A DNA stretch of 42,940 nucleotides from JBEKYD01 sp049509915 (GCA_049509915.1 JBEKZL010000182.1:1-42940), one strand, 5' to 3'; shown: positions 8,806 to 17,569, counted from the stretch's first letter. Numbers and translations are program-made. Notes: generated from the letters alone by a model not told the origin.

Positions 8806-9021
8806 TTACAACGCCGGGAAGGACGACTGGCTCATGGTCGAGTCCGATTGAAACTGCTGAATCGTACTCATCAGGTCCGCGAAGGTCGAGTCTTGCGTGC
8901 TGTTATTCTGCGAGGACTGGGTCGAGCCGATGGCGCCGTTGGCCGAGCCGGTGCCTTGCAGGTTGCCAAGGAACGACTGTAAGTAGGTGTTGGAAAGATT
9001 GGAAATTGCTGCAGGATTCAT
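8806..9021 (-). CDS. Small Ser/Gln-rich protein, short paralogue of the poly-His protein at 16.0-16.6 kb
   Basis: A 71-residue protein starting MNPAAISNLSNTYLQSFLGN and ending STMSQSSFPAL. It is rich in Ser, Gln, Thr and Asn, with no signal peptide, Cys or charged core. The block FADLMSTIQQFQSD is similar to FAQLLSTLQNLQQFD in the frameshifted gene at 16045-16565. I therefore regard them as long and short members of one acidobacterial family, with this copy stopping where the longer one continues. It is encoded just upstream of the glycosyltransferase on the same strand, with a 28-bp gap. The function is unknown. No strong ribosome-binding site precedes the ATG. Confidence 0.5.
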   Translation of the reverse strand: MNPAAISNLSNTYLQSFLGNLQGTGSANGAIGSTQSSQNNSTQDSTFADLMSTIQQFQSDSTMSQSSFPAL

Positions 9022-9201
9022 GCCCTTGTCATGGCATTTTCAGGGCCGCTTTAAGTTGCTGAGAATGCGCCGGTGGGCTCCGGAGCGGAGACAGATTCGT
9101 GGCGGGCGCGACGAAGTATTGGCGCGGCGGGGCAGCCGGGCGGCCGGTCTCCCCGTTGCGGAAAACAGCCTGTGGAATACAGGTATGGCCGGCACGGCCC
9201 G

Positions 9202-9357
9202 TTACGTTCCAGTTCCGCCCTGCGGCGTAATCTGTACGTGCGTCACCTTGCCGCCTCGGAGAACGATGAGGGTGCCAAAGCGCCCAGACTGGTTCTTGTG
9301 TTCACTGCTCTGAAAGATCGCATCGGGCTTTCGTGTCAGGACGAGTGTGGTTGTCAT
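9202..9357 (-). CDS. Short hypothetical ORF (51 aa) after the GH75-like gene
   Basis: An ATG-initiated ORF reading MTTTLVLTRKPDAIFQSS, then SGRFGTLIVLRGGKVTHVQ and ITPQGGTGT before a TAA stop. It looks protein-like: alternating beta-strand-forming residues and no long low-complexity run. It follows the GH75-like gene by 60 bp on the same strand. I do not recognise a family. It could be a small translated ORF or chance, since ORFs of this size are common at this GC content. Confidence 0.35.
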   Translation of the reverse strand: MTTTLVLTRKPDAIFQSSEHKNQSGRFGTLIVLRGGKVTHVQITPQGGTGT

Positions 9358-9417
9358 AGTTGCATTACCTGGCGACGAGGTCTCCGCGTTGGCGCCGTGG
9401 ACTCGCCGCCCTTCCTT

Positions 9418-10467
9418 TCAGCCCTTGCTGGACCAGGCAGCGAATGCCGACATGTAACTCCGGCAGAGGCGCGGATGTTCGAGGCATGTACCGGCATCCG
9501 GCGCCGCCAGCTCCCGGCCCATCGCCAGGCGCGCGGCCAGATCGGCCGCGTTCGCGCCGAGTTTGACCATGTTTGAGAGAACCTTGATACGAATCCGCAT
9601 CTCGGGATGTTTTCCCAGGACCGTCCCATGACCCGAGTCGGGAAACGCGATGAACGTCACCAGCCCGCTGGGGTTTCCCAGTGCCTCATGAAGCTTCTGG
9701 GAAGATTCGCCGACCTTGTCCTGTGTCCCGCTATCGCCGTAGACGTAGCCGGTGCTGGCTCCAGTCGCGGGATTCACTGCCAGGCCGAAGTCTCCCTGCC
9801 GCACCCTTTTTCCAAGCACGTTCACGTGTGCCCAATTGTTCGCCCACACTGCGTAGGGGACGACGGACGAGTCCAGGTAGCGGTTCGGGTCATAGGCGGA
9901 AAGAGATCCATCCGAACTCACGCTTGTGCCAGAGATGTAATAACCCGTGTTTCTATTGACGACTGGAAAATAGCCGCTGCCCGTGGGTAGTAATGGTGGT
10001 TGGCCCTTCTTGCCGCGCCCTGCCCGGCCCGCTTCCAGTTCAGCCCGATCGTCAATCGACAGGCCTTGGGATCGAGATTGATCCTTGGTGACGGCCTTGA
10101 TCCCGGCCCAATAGAAGTTGCGGTTCCCGCTCAGAAAGTTTTTCCAGCCCTTCGTACCGTCGCCGGGATCGCCACAAGCGTTTCCCAGCCCTACTTTCTG
10201 TGACGTAGCGGTGGAAACACCCTTCCAGCCCGTATGCCAGCTTTCGAGCGGCTTCAGGTTCTTCTGCACGGATGAATTCGGATTGTTGTACCCGTAGCTG
10301 TTCGACGCGCCGTCAAGGTCAAGGTTCAGGCGGCACATATAAATCAGGGCGGCGAAATCGTTCGGTCCCCCAAAGACCTCGAATACGTGAACCTTGGTGA
10401 AACGGTCCTCAAAGTGACCCGCGGTTCTGTTTACTGTCAGTTTGTCGAGCATTAGGTCCGTTGGCAT
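9418..10467 (-). CDS. GH75 (fungal-type chitosanase)-like domain protein
   Basis: About 349 residues from the ATG at 10467 (MPTDLMLDKLTVNRTAGHF), which follows a G-rich box. A GTG at 10497 would add ten residues. The N-terminal part has MCRLNLDLDGASNSYGYNN, which recalls the Asp-rich DTDG...AY site of GH75 chitosanases. The middle has the family-like series YFPVVNRNTGYYISGTS, NRYLDSSVVPYAVWANN, RQGDFGLAVNPATG and YVYGDSGTQDKVGESS. GH75 enzymes hydrolyse chitosan; related domains of unknown specificity occur in bacteria. No signal peptide is visible, so cytoplasmic action or non-classical export must be assumed, or a catalytically altered role. It lies 198 bp downstream of the CHAT gene on the same strand and could be its last operon member. 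Confidence 0.68.
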   Translation of the reverse strand: MPTDLMLDKLTVNRTAGHFEDRFTKVHVFEVFGGPNDFAALIYMCRLNLDLDGASNSYGYNNPNSSVQKNLKPLESWHTGWKGVSTATSQKVGLGNACGDPGDGTKGWKNFLSGNRNFYWAGIKAVTKDQSRSQGLSIDDRAELEAGRAGRGKKGQPPLLPTGSGYFPVVNRNTGYYISGTSVSSDGSLSAYDPNRYLDSSVVPYAVWANNWAHVNVLGKRVRQGDFGLAVNPATGASTGYVYGDSGTQDKVGESSQKLHEALGNPSGLVTFIAFPDSGHGTVLGKHPEMRIRIKVLSNMVKLGANAADLAARLAMGRELAAPDAGTCLEHPRLCRSYMSAFAAWSSKG

Positions 10468-10665
10468 GTTCCCCCCGGGGACTGAGTCTGGCAGCACCGC
10501 GTTTAACAGGCTGCCTGGCGACCCTCCCTACTGCGATAAGACGCGGCCGGGAAAACATTTCAAGGTTCTTCGCCGAGGGGTACTGGGTGTTGGCGAAGAA
10601 AATCACCACGTGGGCACAGAGAGCCCGCGTGATGACGCGCTCGGCCGGCAAAACCCTGGCGCCGG

Positions 10666-13600
10666 TCAGCGTGCGGTGTCGATCTTTTCCCAGTCGCCGG
10701 CCTGAATGAAACCGGCCCAATAATAGGGATGCCGCCGATCCTTGTGCTGGAGCATTTGCAGTTGTGCCCGGCGGAGGGCCTCGCCACGCCCCAGGCCGCT
10801 CTTCAGACCGGTGTAGTAGGCCGCCATGATTTCACGGGTGGCCCGGTCACTGACCGGCCACAGGCTCATCACGAGGGTTTCCGCCCCGGCAAGGAAGAAG
10901 GCGCGCCTCAGGCCATAGACGCCTTCGCTGCTCGTCGCCTCGCCAACGCCGGTCTCGCAGGCCGAAAGGGTGACGACCTGGGTGCCCCAGAGATTCAGGT
11001 TGGCGGCTTCGAGAGCGGTCAGGATCCCATCGTTGCTGACGCCTTTGGTGAGATTGGCGCCCGCCAGGGCCAGGCCCGATCGCAACAACGGATTGGCGGG
11101 CAGCCGATCAGCTTTCATCGCGCGGGGCCGGTCGTTTTCCGGCCGTGCGCCGGAGGAGGTTTGCTCCCCGGCGAGGTCCCGCAGGAAAAATCCGTGCGTG
11201 GCGATGTGGAGAATCTCGGGAGCCTCGATCTGCAGCAGCAGCCTCTTGGTAGCCTGCTGGCCGGTAAAGACCCTGGCTTCCGGAAACAGCACTTGGATGT
11301 TGTGAGCCTCTGCGGCGGTGCCGGGGAGAGGGGCGAAGTAGACCCCGGACAGATCGTCACCTGTAAGAATGCTGCGACGGCCCGCCATGAGAGAACGGTT
11401 CGGGCGGCCGCCAGGGGTGGCTTGAAAAACTCCTGGCTCCCCGAAGAAGGGGTCCGCCAGAACGACGGGTCCGCTTCTCTGTTGTCGCGAAACCCGCATC
11501 CGGAGGAGATCGCGTCCGGCGGTGAGATAAGAGATCGAGTGGCTCTCGACGAGATAGCGCCCTTGCCCATCGACTAATGCTTCAAAGGGGATAAGACTGA
11601 GGTCTCCTTCCGGCGAGATCAGCAGCCGCGTGGCATCGCCAACCAACGGGAGAACCGGCTCGACAATTCGTCGGTCGACGGCGCGAGAGACCTCCCGCAC
11701 ATCCGTCCGCCGGCTGTCGCTCAGGGCCCGGCGAAGAGCCAGCACCGCGGCGTCGGTTTCGCGCGCCGGGCCCAAATCCGCCCATCGCACCTGGCCCGTG
11801 TGACGAAATACGTACACGGTGTAGCGAGGTGGTCCGTAGGCTTGATCTTCATTCGGCTTTTTCCAGTCGAAGGGACGCCAGGCCGCGTATTCGAGGAGGG
11901 CGGCATCGGGCGGTATGGCGTCTTCGATGGCAGCCAGGGTCACCGGCTGCGCACGTGCGCGAAACTCGACACTGCGGCGGCTGACTTCGGCCTCGAGCCT
12001 TTCCCTTCGCTGGTCCAGCATCGCGAATTGGTTGCTGAACTCGGTGACCGAATTCTTTCCGGGACCGCCTAGAGCGAGCCTTGCCAGGCCGGCGTCGGCC
12101 TCCTGTAATTGGTCGAGCAACTTGCGGTCGTCGGGGCTGAGTCTGCCACGCAATGCCGACATGCTGCCGGCCATTGCATCGAGCAGGCGCCCCTTCTGTC
12201 GCAGCACCACCAGGGCCGAAAAGTCGCGCGCCGCGGGGTCGTCGGGAGCGTCGCGCGCGTGCAGCGTGACTGTACGGTCGGTATGTTCGTAGGTCGAACG
12301 CAGGTAAGCGAGATTTTCCTGCTCGGAGCCGATAGCCAGGTTGAAGGCAAGGTTTTTCTCCAGAGCTTCCGTGTAACGCGTCTGATATTCCAGCGCGCGG
12401 CCGAAATCGCCCTGCGCGCCGTATGTCCTCGCGACGTTGTCGAGAGCCATCAGCGTCAGCCGATGGTAAGGCCCGGCGACCTCGAGGAGCGTATCGAGCG
12501 TGCGGCGATGCAACTGAAGAGCCTGGCTGTAATCGCCTTGGGCGTGGTACAGATTGGCGATATTGATGAGAAGGGCGACCGTGTCCGGATGGCGGCCGCC
12601 CAGGCTCTTCTCGCGGATGGCCTCCGCTCGCCAGAGGTAATCCCTGGCGCGCGCGTAGCGGCCGGTCTGGCGAGCGATGATGCCGAGATCCTGGAGCGGA
12701 ATGCTGACGCTGGGATGGTCGGGCCCGAGTTTCTTCTCGGCCAGGGCCAGGGCCCACTCGAGGAGGGGCTCGGCGCGCTGGTTGTCGCCCATCAGACTGT
12801 AAAGATCGCCCAGGTTGTTGACGGCTCCGATGAGAAAAATATCGTCGGGCGCGAGCGTCTTCTCCGCGATATCCAGCGCCCGTTGGCGTTCGGCCAGTGC
12901 CTTTTCGAGATCCTGCCGATATTCGTGGATACCGGAGAGATCCATTAAGGCGGCCGCTGTCAGGGGGTGGTTGGCGCCGAGCACGCGTTCGGCGATCGCA
13001 ACCGCCTCCTCGGCGAGCGGTTCGGCCTTGTCATACTGGCCCATGTATCGGTAGAGGGCGCCTAATCTTCGCAAAGCAAGCGCCGTTTGCGGGTGGTCGC
13101 GGCCCAAGACCGACTGACTGATCGACGTCGGCCAGGCGGATGAGCAGGAGTCCGGTGTAGGCATCGTCGGGTCCGGCTCCTTTTTCCTCCAGCGCTAGAG
13201 CTCGCCCGGCGAGTTGAATGGCGTCGTCGTACTTTCCGGCGGCCACGGCGGCTTGCGATTGGCTGGAGAGCGTCAAGGCTTCGAAAAGGGCATGGTCCCG
13301 TTCGGTGGCCGCCCGCACTTCGACGATGCCGATGTCATATTCGGCGGCGGGAGCCCTGGGATACCTCGGCTGGACGGCGAGCTCGAATCGACCCGCCGTG
13401 GCCGCGACCAGGGTGACCAGTTCGCGTCCCTGAGTCCGGCTTTCCCTGTCGAATTCGGCAATCGCCTTTCCGTCCGGACCGCGAGCTCTGACCACGACAT
13501 CGATTCCGAGCTGGTTCACCGCCACGGCGGCGAATTCTCCCTCGCCCAGCGTCAGTGAGTACCCATGCTCCTGACCGCCTGAGATTTCGCGGCGCACCAC

Positions 13601-13735
13601 CTGGCCGCGCTGAAGGAGCGTCGCTGCCGGCTTGTCCTGAGCCGCCAGCCAGGATGCGCATAGAGCGGCCGCCAGTGCCGCACCCGTCGCCGCCTGGGTC
13701 AGACGCCCGCCCGTAGGATGAGATTGAGTTGCCAA
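10666..13735 (-). pseudogene. Secreted TPR-CHAT protease-like protein, split by a 4-bp tandem duplication
   Basis: Two overlapping frames make one gene of about 1,020 codons. The first (from TTG 13735, a GGAG box ten bases upstream) has a signal-peptide-like helix (AAALCASWLAA), a PPC-like beta domain (GEGEFAAVAVNQLGIDVVVR) and the first TPR helices (LAGRALALEEKGAGPDDAYT). The second carries tetratricopeptide/kinesin-light-chain-type repeats (LGDLYSLMGDNQRAEPLLEW, DYSQALQLHRRT). It ends in a CHAT domain with the catalytic pair HIATHGFF (His codon 11194-11196) and LSACETGVGE (Cys codon 10957-10959), plus YGLRRAFFLAGAETLVMSLW. The frame switch is exactly at GACTGACT (13112-13119): removing one unit gives VDQSVLGRDHPQTA, the expected TPR sequence. 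CHAT is a caspase/separase-like peptidase fold. It is third in an operon after the sigma-like and anti-sigma-like genes. Confidence 0.9.
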
Positions 13736-13784
13736 TTCACCGCTTCTCCGACCGCCGGCGGTGGCGGCGGTCCCCGCAGGGAAA

Positions 13785-14687
13785 CTAGCGTATCACAACC
13801 CGGAAGGCGTAGCTGCCGATGAGGTCGGGGCTGCCGTCAGGTGCGGTACCGCTGAGCTCGAAGTTGTAGTCTTGGGGTTTCAGCAGCGACCAGGGAAGGC
13901 TGGCCGTCACCGACGGCGAGCCTCCGTGCATCTCCCCTTTGAGCGTGCCGCTCTCCCACACAGGCAGGTTAGTTGCCTGGTCTTTCAGCGTGACGCGATA
14001 GGCAGGCGACTCGTCGGATTCGAGTTCCAATCGGAACGCGGCATCCTCCCCGCGCGGTTCCAGACGGAGCGTCGGCGGGGAGACAATTCCGCGGGTCTGC
14101 GGCAGCAGAACAAGGGCAACCAGGCTCTGTGAGCGAGGCCGCTGGGCGCCCTTTTGCCGCTCGTCCGGCGCCGATTCAAGCGATCGCGGGGCTGAGGCGG
14201 AAGGTTGGGCTTCGATCTGGTTCTGCGACTTCGGGCCGCCCTGTTCGGAGGTCGCGCTCGCCGCCCGGAACTTAGCCACCCGCTCGTGAAGCCGCTGGCT
14301 GCGGTAGAGCAGGCCGCCCGACACAAGCAGCGCCAGGCACGCCGCCAGACCGAGTGCCCAACGCGGAACGGGCCAGCGCCCGTGCGGCCAGCGGCGCGCA
14401 TCCGCGGGCGCGGGAATAGCCCTGCTCCACAGAAGAAATGCTTCCGCGAAGCTCGCTTTTTCGCGGCGTCTTTCGCTGGTCAGGTAGGAGGACTCGAAGC
14501 GCTCGCGACTTTCCCGGCTAAGCTCTCCGCGGACATAGGCATCGACGAGATCATTTTCGGCAGCGGCCAACCGGGCGGCGAAATTGTCGTCGGCGACGGC
14601 CAGCTCATCCAGCCGTTCATCCGGAGCGCCCAAAAGGTATGAAATAATACGTTCGTCATCGGGCTCGGGCGTGGTCGGCTGGAACAT
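13785..14687 (-). CDS. Membrane anti-sigma-like protein
   Basis: A 300-residue single-pass membrane protein. The N-terminal 95 residues are helical and acidic (DDERIISYLLGAPDERLDEL, FAARLAAAENDLVDAYVRGE, LSRESRERFESSYL), like anti-sigma/zf-HC2-type domains of Acidobacteria and Planctomycetes but without the zinc-binding His-Cys-Cys. One transmembrane helix follows (WALGLAACLALLVSGGLLY, about residues 110-128). Then comes a Ser/Pro/Gln linker and a beta-rich extracytoplasmic domain (LRLEPRGEDAAFRLELESDE, YNFELSGTAPDG, GSYAFRVVIR). AAAGGA precedes the ATG. It lies 32 bp after the sigma-like gene and 49 bp before the CHAT gene. The inferred role is to hold the sigma factor at the membrane and sense an external signal through the beta domain. 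It could instead be a structural partner. Confidence 0.72.
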   Translation of the reverse strand: MFQPTTPEPDDERIISYLLGAPDERLDELAVADDNFAARLAAAENDLVDAYVRGELSRESRERFESSYLTSERRREKASFAEAFLLWSRAIPAPADARRWPHGRWPVPRWALGLAACLALLVSGGLLYRSQRLHERVAKFRAASATSEQGGPKSQNQIEAQPSASAPRSLESAPDERQKGAQRPRSQSLVALVLLPQTRGIVSPPTLRLEPRGEDAAFRLELESDESPAYRVTLKDQATNLPVWESGTLKGEMHGGSPSVTASLPWSLLKPQDYNFELSGTAPDGSPDLIGSYAFRVVIR

Positions 14688-14719
14688 GGTTCCTTTCAGT
14701 TAAGACAGAACTGGGAAAA

Positions 14720-15352
14720 TCATTCAGGGCGGACACAACAGGTTCTGACGCAAGCTTCGAGTTTGGCCCGAATCCGGCAGGCGCGAATGCTGAGGGCATT
14801 GGGCGTCAGGCCGAGTCGCGCTGCAAGAGTGCGGCGATGCTCGATCTTCACGCGCTCGTCGCCGCGATAATACTCCATAATCAGGTCCCGGTCGTCCCGT
14901 CCGAGGCCTCCCAGGCAGCTTTCCAGGCAGTGCAGGCGCACGGTCTCGGCATCGGTTGGGGAAGCCTCATCGGATGGGGCCGCCAAACGTGAGGCCACGG
15001 CGCCGAACTCGGACGGATTGCCGAGACTGACGTGCTTGCGCGCCGGCAGGCGCTGGTATTCCAGGAACAGGAAACTGGCGACTATGTAGCAGTAGTGAGC
15101 CGGCGATTTGCCTGTGATTTCCCCTTTCTCTTCAAACCGGTGGGCAACCCGGCGCAGGGTTTCATCGGCTAGATCGTCGGGCGAGATACAGTTCTTCCGG
15201 TCAAAATAGAACACCAACCTACGGCGCATCTCGAGATATGTTTCCCCGCCGGAATCCACGCCCTGATCAAGCCAGTTAAGGAACCGCTGAAACTCGCTCG
15301 CAGCCGGCGGCCAGTCCCTTTGAGAGCCCGCAGCCATCCCGGTTCCCCCCAT
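14720..15352 (-). CDS. ECF-like sigma-70 family factor
   Basis: A 210-residue protein, or 205 if the second ATG at 15337 is used, which has a GGGGGG/CGGG box before it. The region-2-like part reads LEMRRRLVFYFDRKNCISPD, DLADETLRRVAHRFEEKG and SPAHYCYIVASFLFLEYQR. The region-4-like part has LGRDDRDLIMEYYRGDERVK and the helix-turn-helix RRTLAARLGLTPNALSIRAC. The LADET and leyhR-like blocks match a group of ECF-type factors seen in Acidobacteria next to membrane anti-sigma and TPR/CHAT genes. It would direct RNA polymerase to a dedicated regulon. It is first in the operon, so autoregulation from an upstream promoter near 15360-15400 is likely but I do not see a clear one. Confidence 0.82.
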   Translation of the reverse strand: MGGTGMAAGSQRDWPPAASEFQRFLNWLDQGVDSGGETYLEMRRRLVFYFDRKNCISPDDLADETLRRVAHRFEEKGEITGKSPAHYCYIVASFLFLEYQRLPARKHVSLGNPSEFGAVASRLAAPSDEASPTDAETVRLHCLESCLGGLGRDDRDLIMEYYRGDERVKIEHRRTLAARLGLTPNALSIRACRIRAKLEACVRTCCVRPE

Positions 15353-15437
15353 CTGTATGGGACTATTTTAGCACCGGCCGAAAGCGGAGAGTAGTAGCAA
15401 TGCGCCCTTGGGTGCCCGCCAGATTTGGGGGGTGGGA

Positions 15438-15679
15438 TCACGCGGCCAGCCGTTCTGAGCGACGTTCCCAGAAATCCTCGTAGCGGCCGCTGAGTTTGGA
15501 ACCGCGGAGCGCGATGATAGCGTTTGCGCCGCCTGTGGTCCAGTGCATGCCAGCCCGCTCGAGTCTGGTACCGATCACCACTTTGCAGCCAGCTTCGACG
15601 ACCCCGGTGGCGGTGCATAAACCCGCATAAACCCTGTTCGTGAAACTCCGGATATCTCATGCGGTCTCGATTGCCGCGG
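15438..15679 (-). pseudogene. ISKra4-family transposase, C-terminal remnant
   Basis: The minus strand reads RGNRDRMRYPEFHEQGLC and then, after a frame change, TATGVVEAGCKVVIGTRL, ERAGMHWTTGGANAIIALR and LSGRYEDFWERR before a stop at 15438. This is the conserved C-terminal part of ISKra4-type transposases (GxGVVEAGCK..., MHWT.xGANAI). The frame change coincides with a perfect tandem duplication of GCATAAACCC (15615-15624 and 15625-15634); removing one copy restores GLCTATGVVEAG. The rest of the transposase is absent and no terminal inverted repeats were found. Confidence 0.8.
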
Positions 15680-16044
15680 TATAGCCGGCACACTGCATAG
15701 AGCCGGCGCGGCAATGTAACGTAGCCGGCGCCCGCGTTGGAAAAGCGAAGAGTGCGGCTGGCACGGGAAGGCAGATACCCATGAACAGTGACCTCTTCGC
15801 CTTGCTCTCTCTTCATTCGGCGTGGTTCACAAAACGATTTGGGGAATCCAAATCGGAGCTTTACCTGTTCCGATTCGGCAAGCCCGCACCGAACGATCCG
15901 AGCAGGCCGATAACAGACGTTACAGGGGCGTGAAACGCTCTGCGGAAAAGGTCGGGTGTCCAATGCCGTCTTCATGACCTCAGGCACACCGAGGCCACAC
16001 CAAAATGGCGGAGGCGGGCGTCAATATCTTCAACTTAATCTGTA
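15680..16044. other. Unassigned spacer between ISKra4 remnant and poly-His gene
   Basis: This stretch is open in one minus-strand frame but shows no recognisable domain. It may include further degraded transposase or the original insertion target. No RNA gene or clear promoter was seen. Confidence 0.4.
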
Positions 16045-16565
16045 GTCGCTGCTGAGCGCCATTGAAGGCACCAGCTCGACCGGCAACAACTCCTTTCGCC
16101 ATTTGCCCAATTGCTGAGCACGCTGCAAAACCTGCAGCAGTTTGACCCCACCGAATACAACTCCGTGATGTCGCGGATTTCCACTAACCTGACCACCGCC
16201 GCCACCACGGTGACATCGGAAGGCAATACCGCACAGGCGACCGAGCTCACCACGCTGGCCACCGACTTTAGCCACGCCGCTTCCAGCGGCAATCTCCCCA
16301 ACATCCAGGATCTGGCGGCGGCCATCGGCAGCGGACACCATCATCACCATCACGACGCATCTTCCAGCTCCGACTCCGATTCCAGCACCAGCTCGACCGG
16401 CGTAGTTCGACCAGCAGCACCAGCTCGACCAGCATCGCCAGCAGCCTGACCTCTCAGATCCTGGCCGCTTTCGAGTCCAGCAGTTCGCAAAGCAGTTCGC
16501 TCAACCCGATGTCGATCATCATGAACACCCTGTCGAGCGCCGGCGTGATTGGGTCAAATAGTTGA
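16045..16565 (+). pseudogene. Poly-His/Ser-rich protein gene with frameshifts
   Basis: Three frames have to be joined. Frame one gives SLLSAIEGTSSTGNN. Frame two, from about 16090, gives SPFAQLLSTLQNLQQFDPTE, ATELTTLATDFSHAASSGN and LPNIQDLAAAIGSG, followed by six consecutive His (about 16336-16353) and an Asp/Ser tract. Frame three, from about 16407, gives STSIASSLTSQILAAFESSS, LNPMSIIMNTLSSAGVIG and a TGA at 16563-16565. The pieces are in the order expected for one 170-200-residue family, to which the 71-residue protein at 8806-9021 also belongs. The N-terminal MNPAAIS block is missing here. Function unknown; a His tract next to an Asp/Ser tract suggests metal binding. Confidence 0.68.
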
Positions 16566-16636
16566 CGAGGGCGCCGGGCAGTCGCGAGCGACAGGAAGAC
16601 TTGAGTTAGCAAGACGAATCGCAGAAGATGGCCTGA

Positions 16637-17179
16637 GTGGGGCCGTTAGCGGAAAACAATCGACGAATCTCATTCCGCCCGATTGGGCGTTCGGACTTCC
16701 CTCTGCTGCAGAAATGGCTCGCGGCTCCTCACGTGGCGGTCTGGTGGAACGAGCACTTCGATCTGGCTAGCCTCGAGGCTAAATACGGACCTGGCATTGA
16801 TGGGAGCGAGCCAATCCACGTGTACCTCATGCAGTTCGAGGGCGTTCCAATCGGCTGGATTCAATGGTATCGCTGGCGCGACTTTCCGAAGCATGCGATT
16901 CGATTGGGTGCTGACCATAGGTCGGCCGGAATCGACCTCGCGATAGGAGAAATCGAGAAGACGGGTCGCGGGCTGGGGCCTGCTGCTATTCGGCAGTTCG
17001 GGACGAGCTACATTTTCGCCAACGGCGACCTGGGCGCGATCGTCGCTGATCCTTCCGTGCGGAATCTGAATTCTGTCAGCGCATTCAAGAAGGCCGGTTT
17101 CAACATTACGGGCACGGTGCAACTCGTAGGCGAGGACTTTGAACGCCACGTGGTTCGCCTGGATCGTATTGAGGAGTAG
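16637..17179 (+). CDS. GNAT acetyltransferase, AAC(6')-like
   Basis: A 180-residue protein of the Acetyltransf_8/AAC(6') type. Supporting blocks in order: ISFRPIGRSDFPLLQKWLAA, HVAVWWNE, PIHVYLMQFEGVPIGWIQWY, SAGIDLAIGEIEKTGRGLGP (the RGLG acetyl-CoA loop) and IVADPSVRNLNSVSAFKKAG, then a final strand. AAC(6')-Ib has the equivalent HIVEWWGG, GIDQLLA..GKGLGT and TDPSPSNLRAIRCYEKAGF. The enzyme may acetylate an aminoglycoside-like amine or a siderophore/peptide; similarity of motifs does not prove resistance. It starts at GTG 16637 because no ATG fits before ISFRP. It is convergent with the CopG gene. Confidence 0.82.
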   Translation: MGPLAENNRRISFRPIGRSDFPLLQKWLAAPHVAVWWNEHFDLASLEAKYGPGIDGSEPIHVYLMQFEGVPIGWIQWYRWRDFPKHAIRLGADHRSAGIDLAIGEIEKTGRGLGPAAIRQFGTSYIFANGDLGAIVADPSVRNLNSVSAFKKAGFNITGTVQLVGEDFERHVVRLDRIEE

Positions 17180-17318
17180 ATAACTCGCCGAAAACGGCGT
17201 GGTGTATACGCATTCCCGATAAGAACGCGTCCATTGCAATTTCCTGGAAAGTGGGCTTTCATTCTACTGAGTCCACCAAGGCATGAGCGGCCGGCTGAAT
17301 GAAAGAAGCGCTGCCCGT

Positions 17319-17519
17319 CTACGCCCGCCGGCGCTCCTTCTCCAGTCTCTCGGCGAGGAACAGCTTTAGCAGGGACTGATAGGGTACGTCCCGCTTGTCG
17401 GCCAGGACTTTGAGATCCTCGATCATGTAGACCGGCAGCTGCAGAGAAATGGTCCGCAGGGTCGGCACCTCGATTGGCGCGCAACCGGGCGTCGCAAGCT
17501 CCCGAACCTGTCCCACCAA
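17319..17519 (-). CDS. CopG/ribbon-helix-helix antitoxin-like protein, orphan
   Basis: A 66-residue protein whose core RTISLQLPVYMIEDLKVLAD, then KRDVPYQSLLKLFLAERLEK, has the strand-helix-helix pattern of CopG-family antitoxins (as in BrnA-like or CopG partners of toxins). It starts at TTG 17519 or GTG 17516. No toxin gene (BrnT/HigB/RelE-like) is visible within several hundred bases on either side, so it is an orphan or regulates a distant partner. It lies 50 bp downstream of the SpoU methyltransferase gene on the same strand. Confidence 0.7.
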   Translation of the reverse strand: MVGQVRELATPGCAPIEVPTLRTISLQLPVYMIEDLKVLADKRDVPYQSLLKLFLAERLEKERRRA

Positions 17520-17569
17520 TTCCGCTCGCTATCGACGGCAACGAGACACCGGCGACAAGATCGCCGGCG

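Noticed and set aside
15169..15987. 272-codon frame across the sigma gene start and ISKra4 remnant
   Set aside because: It overlaps the sigma gene in another frame; only the ISKra4-like residues inside it, part of them in another frame, are meaningful.
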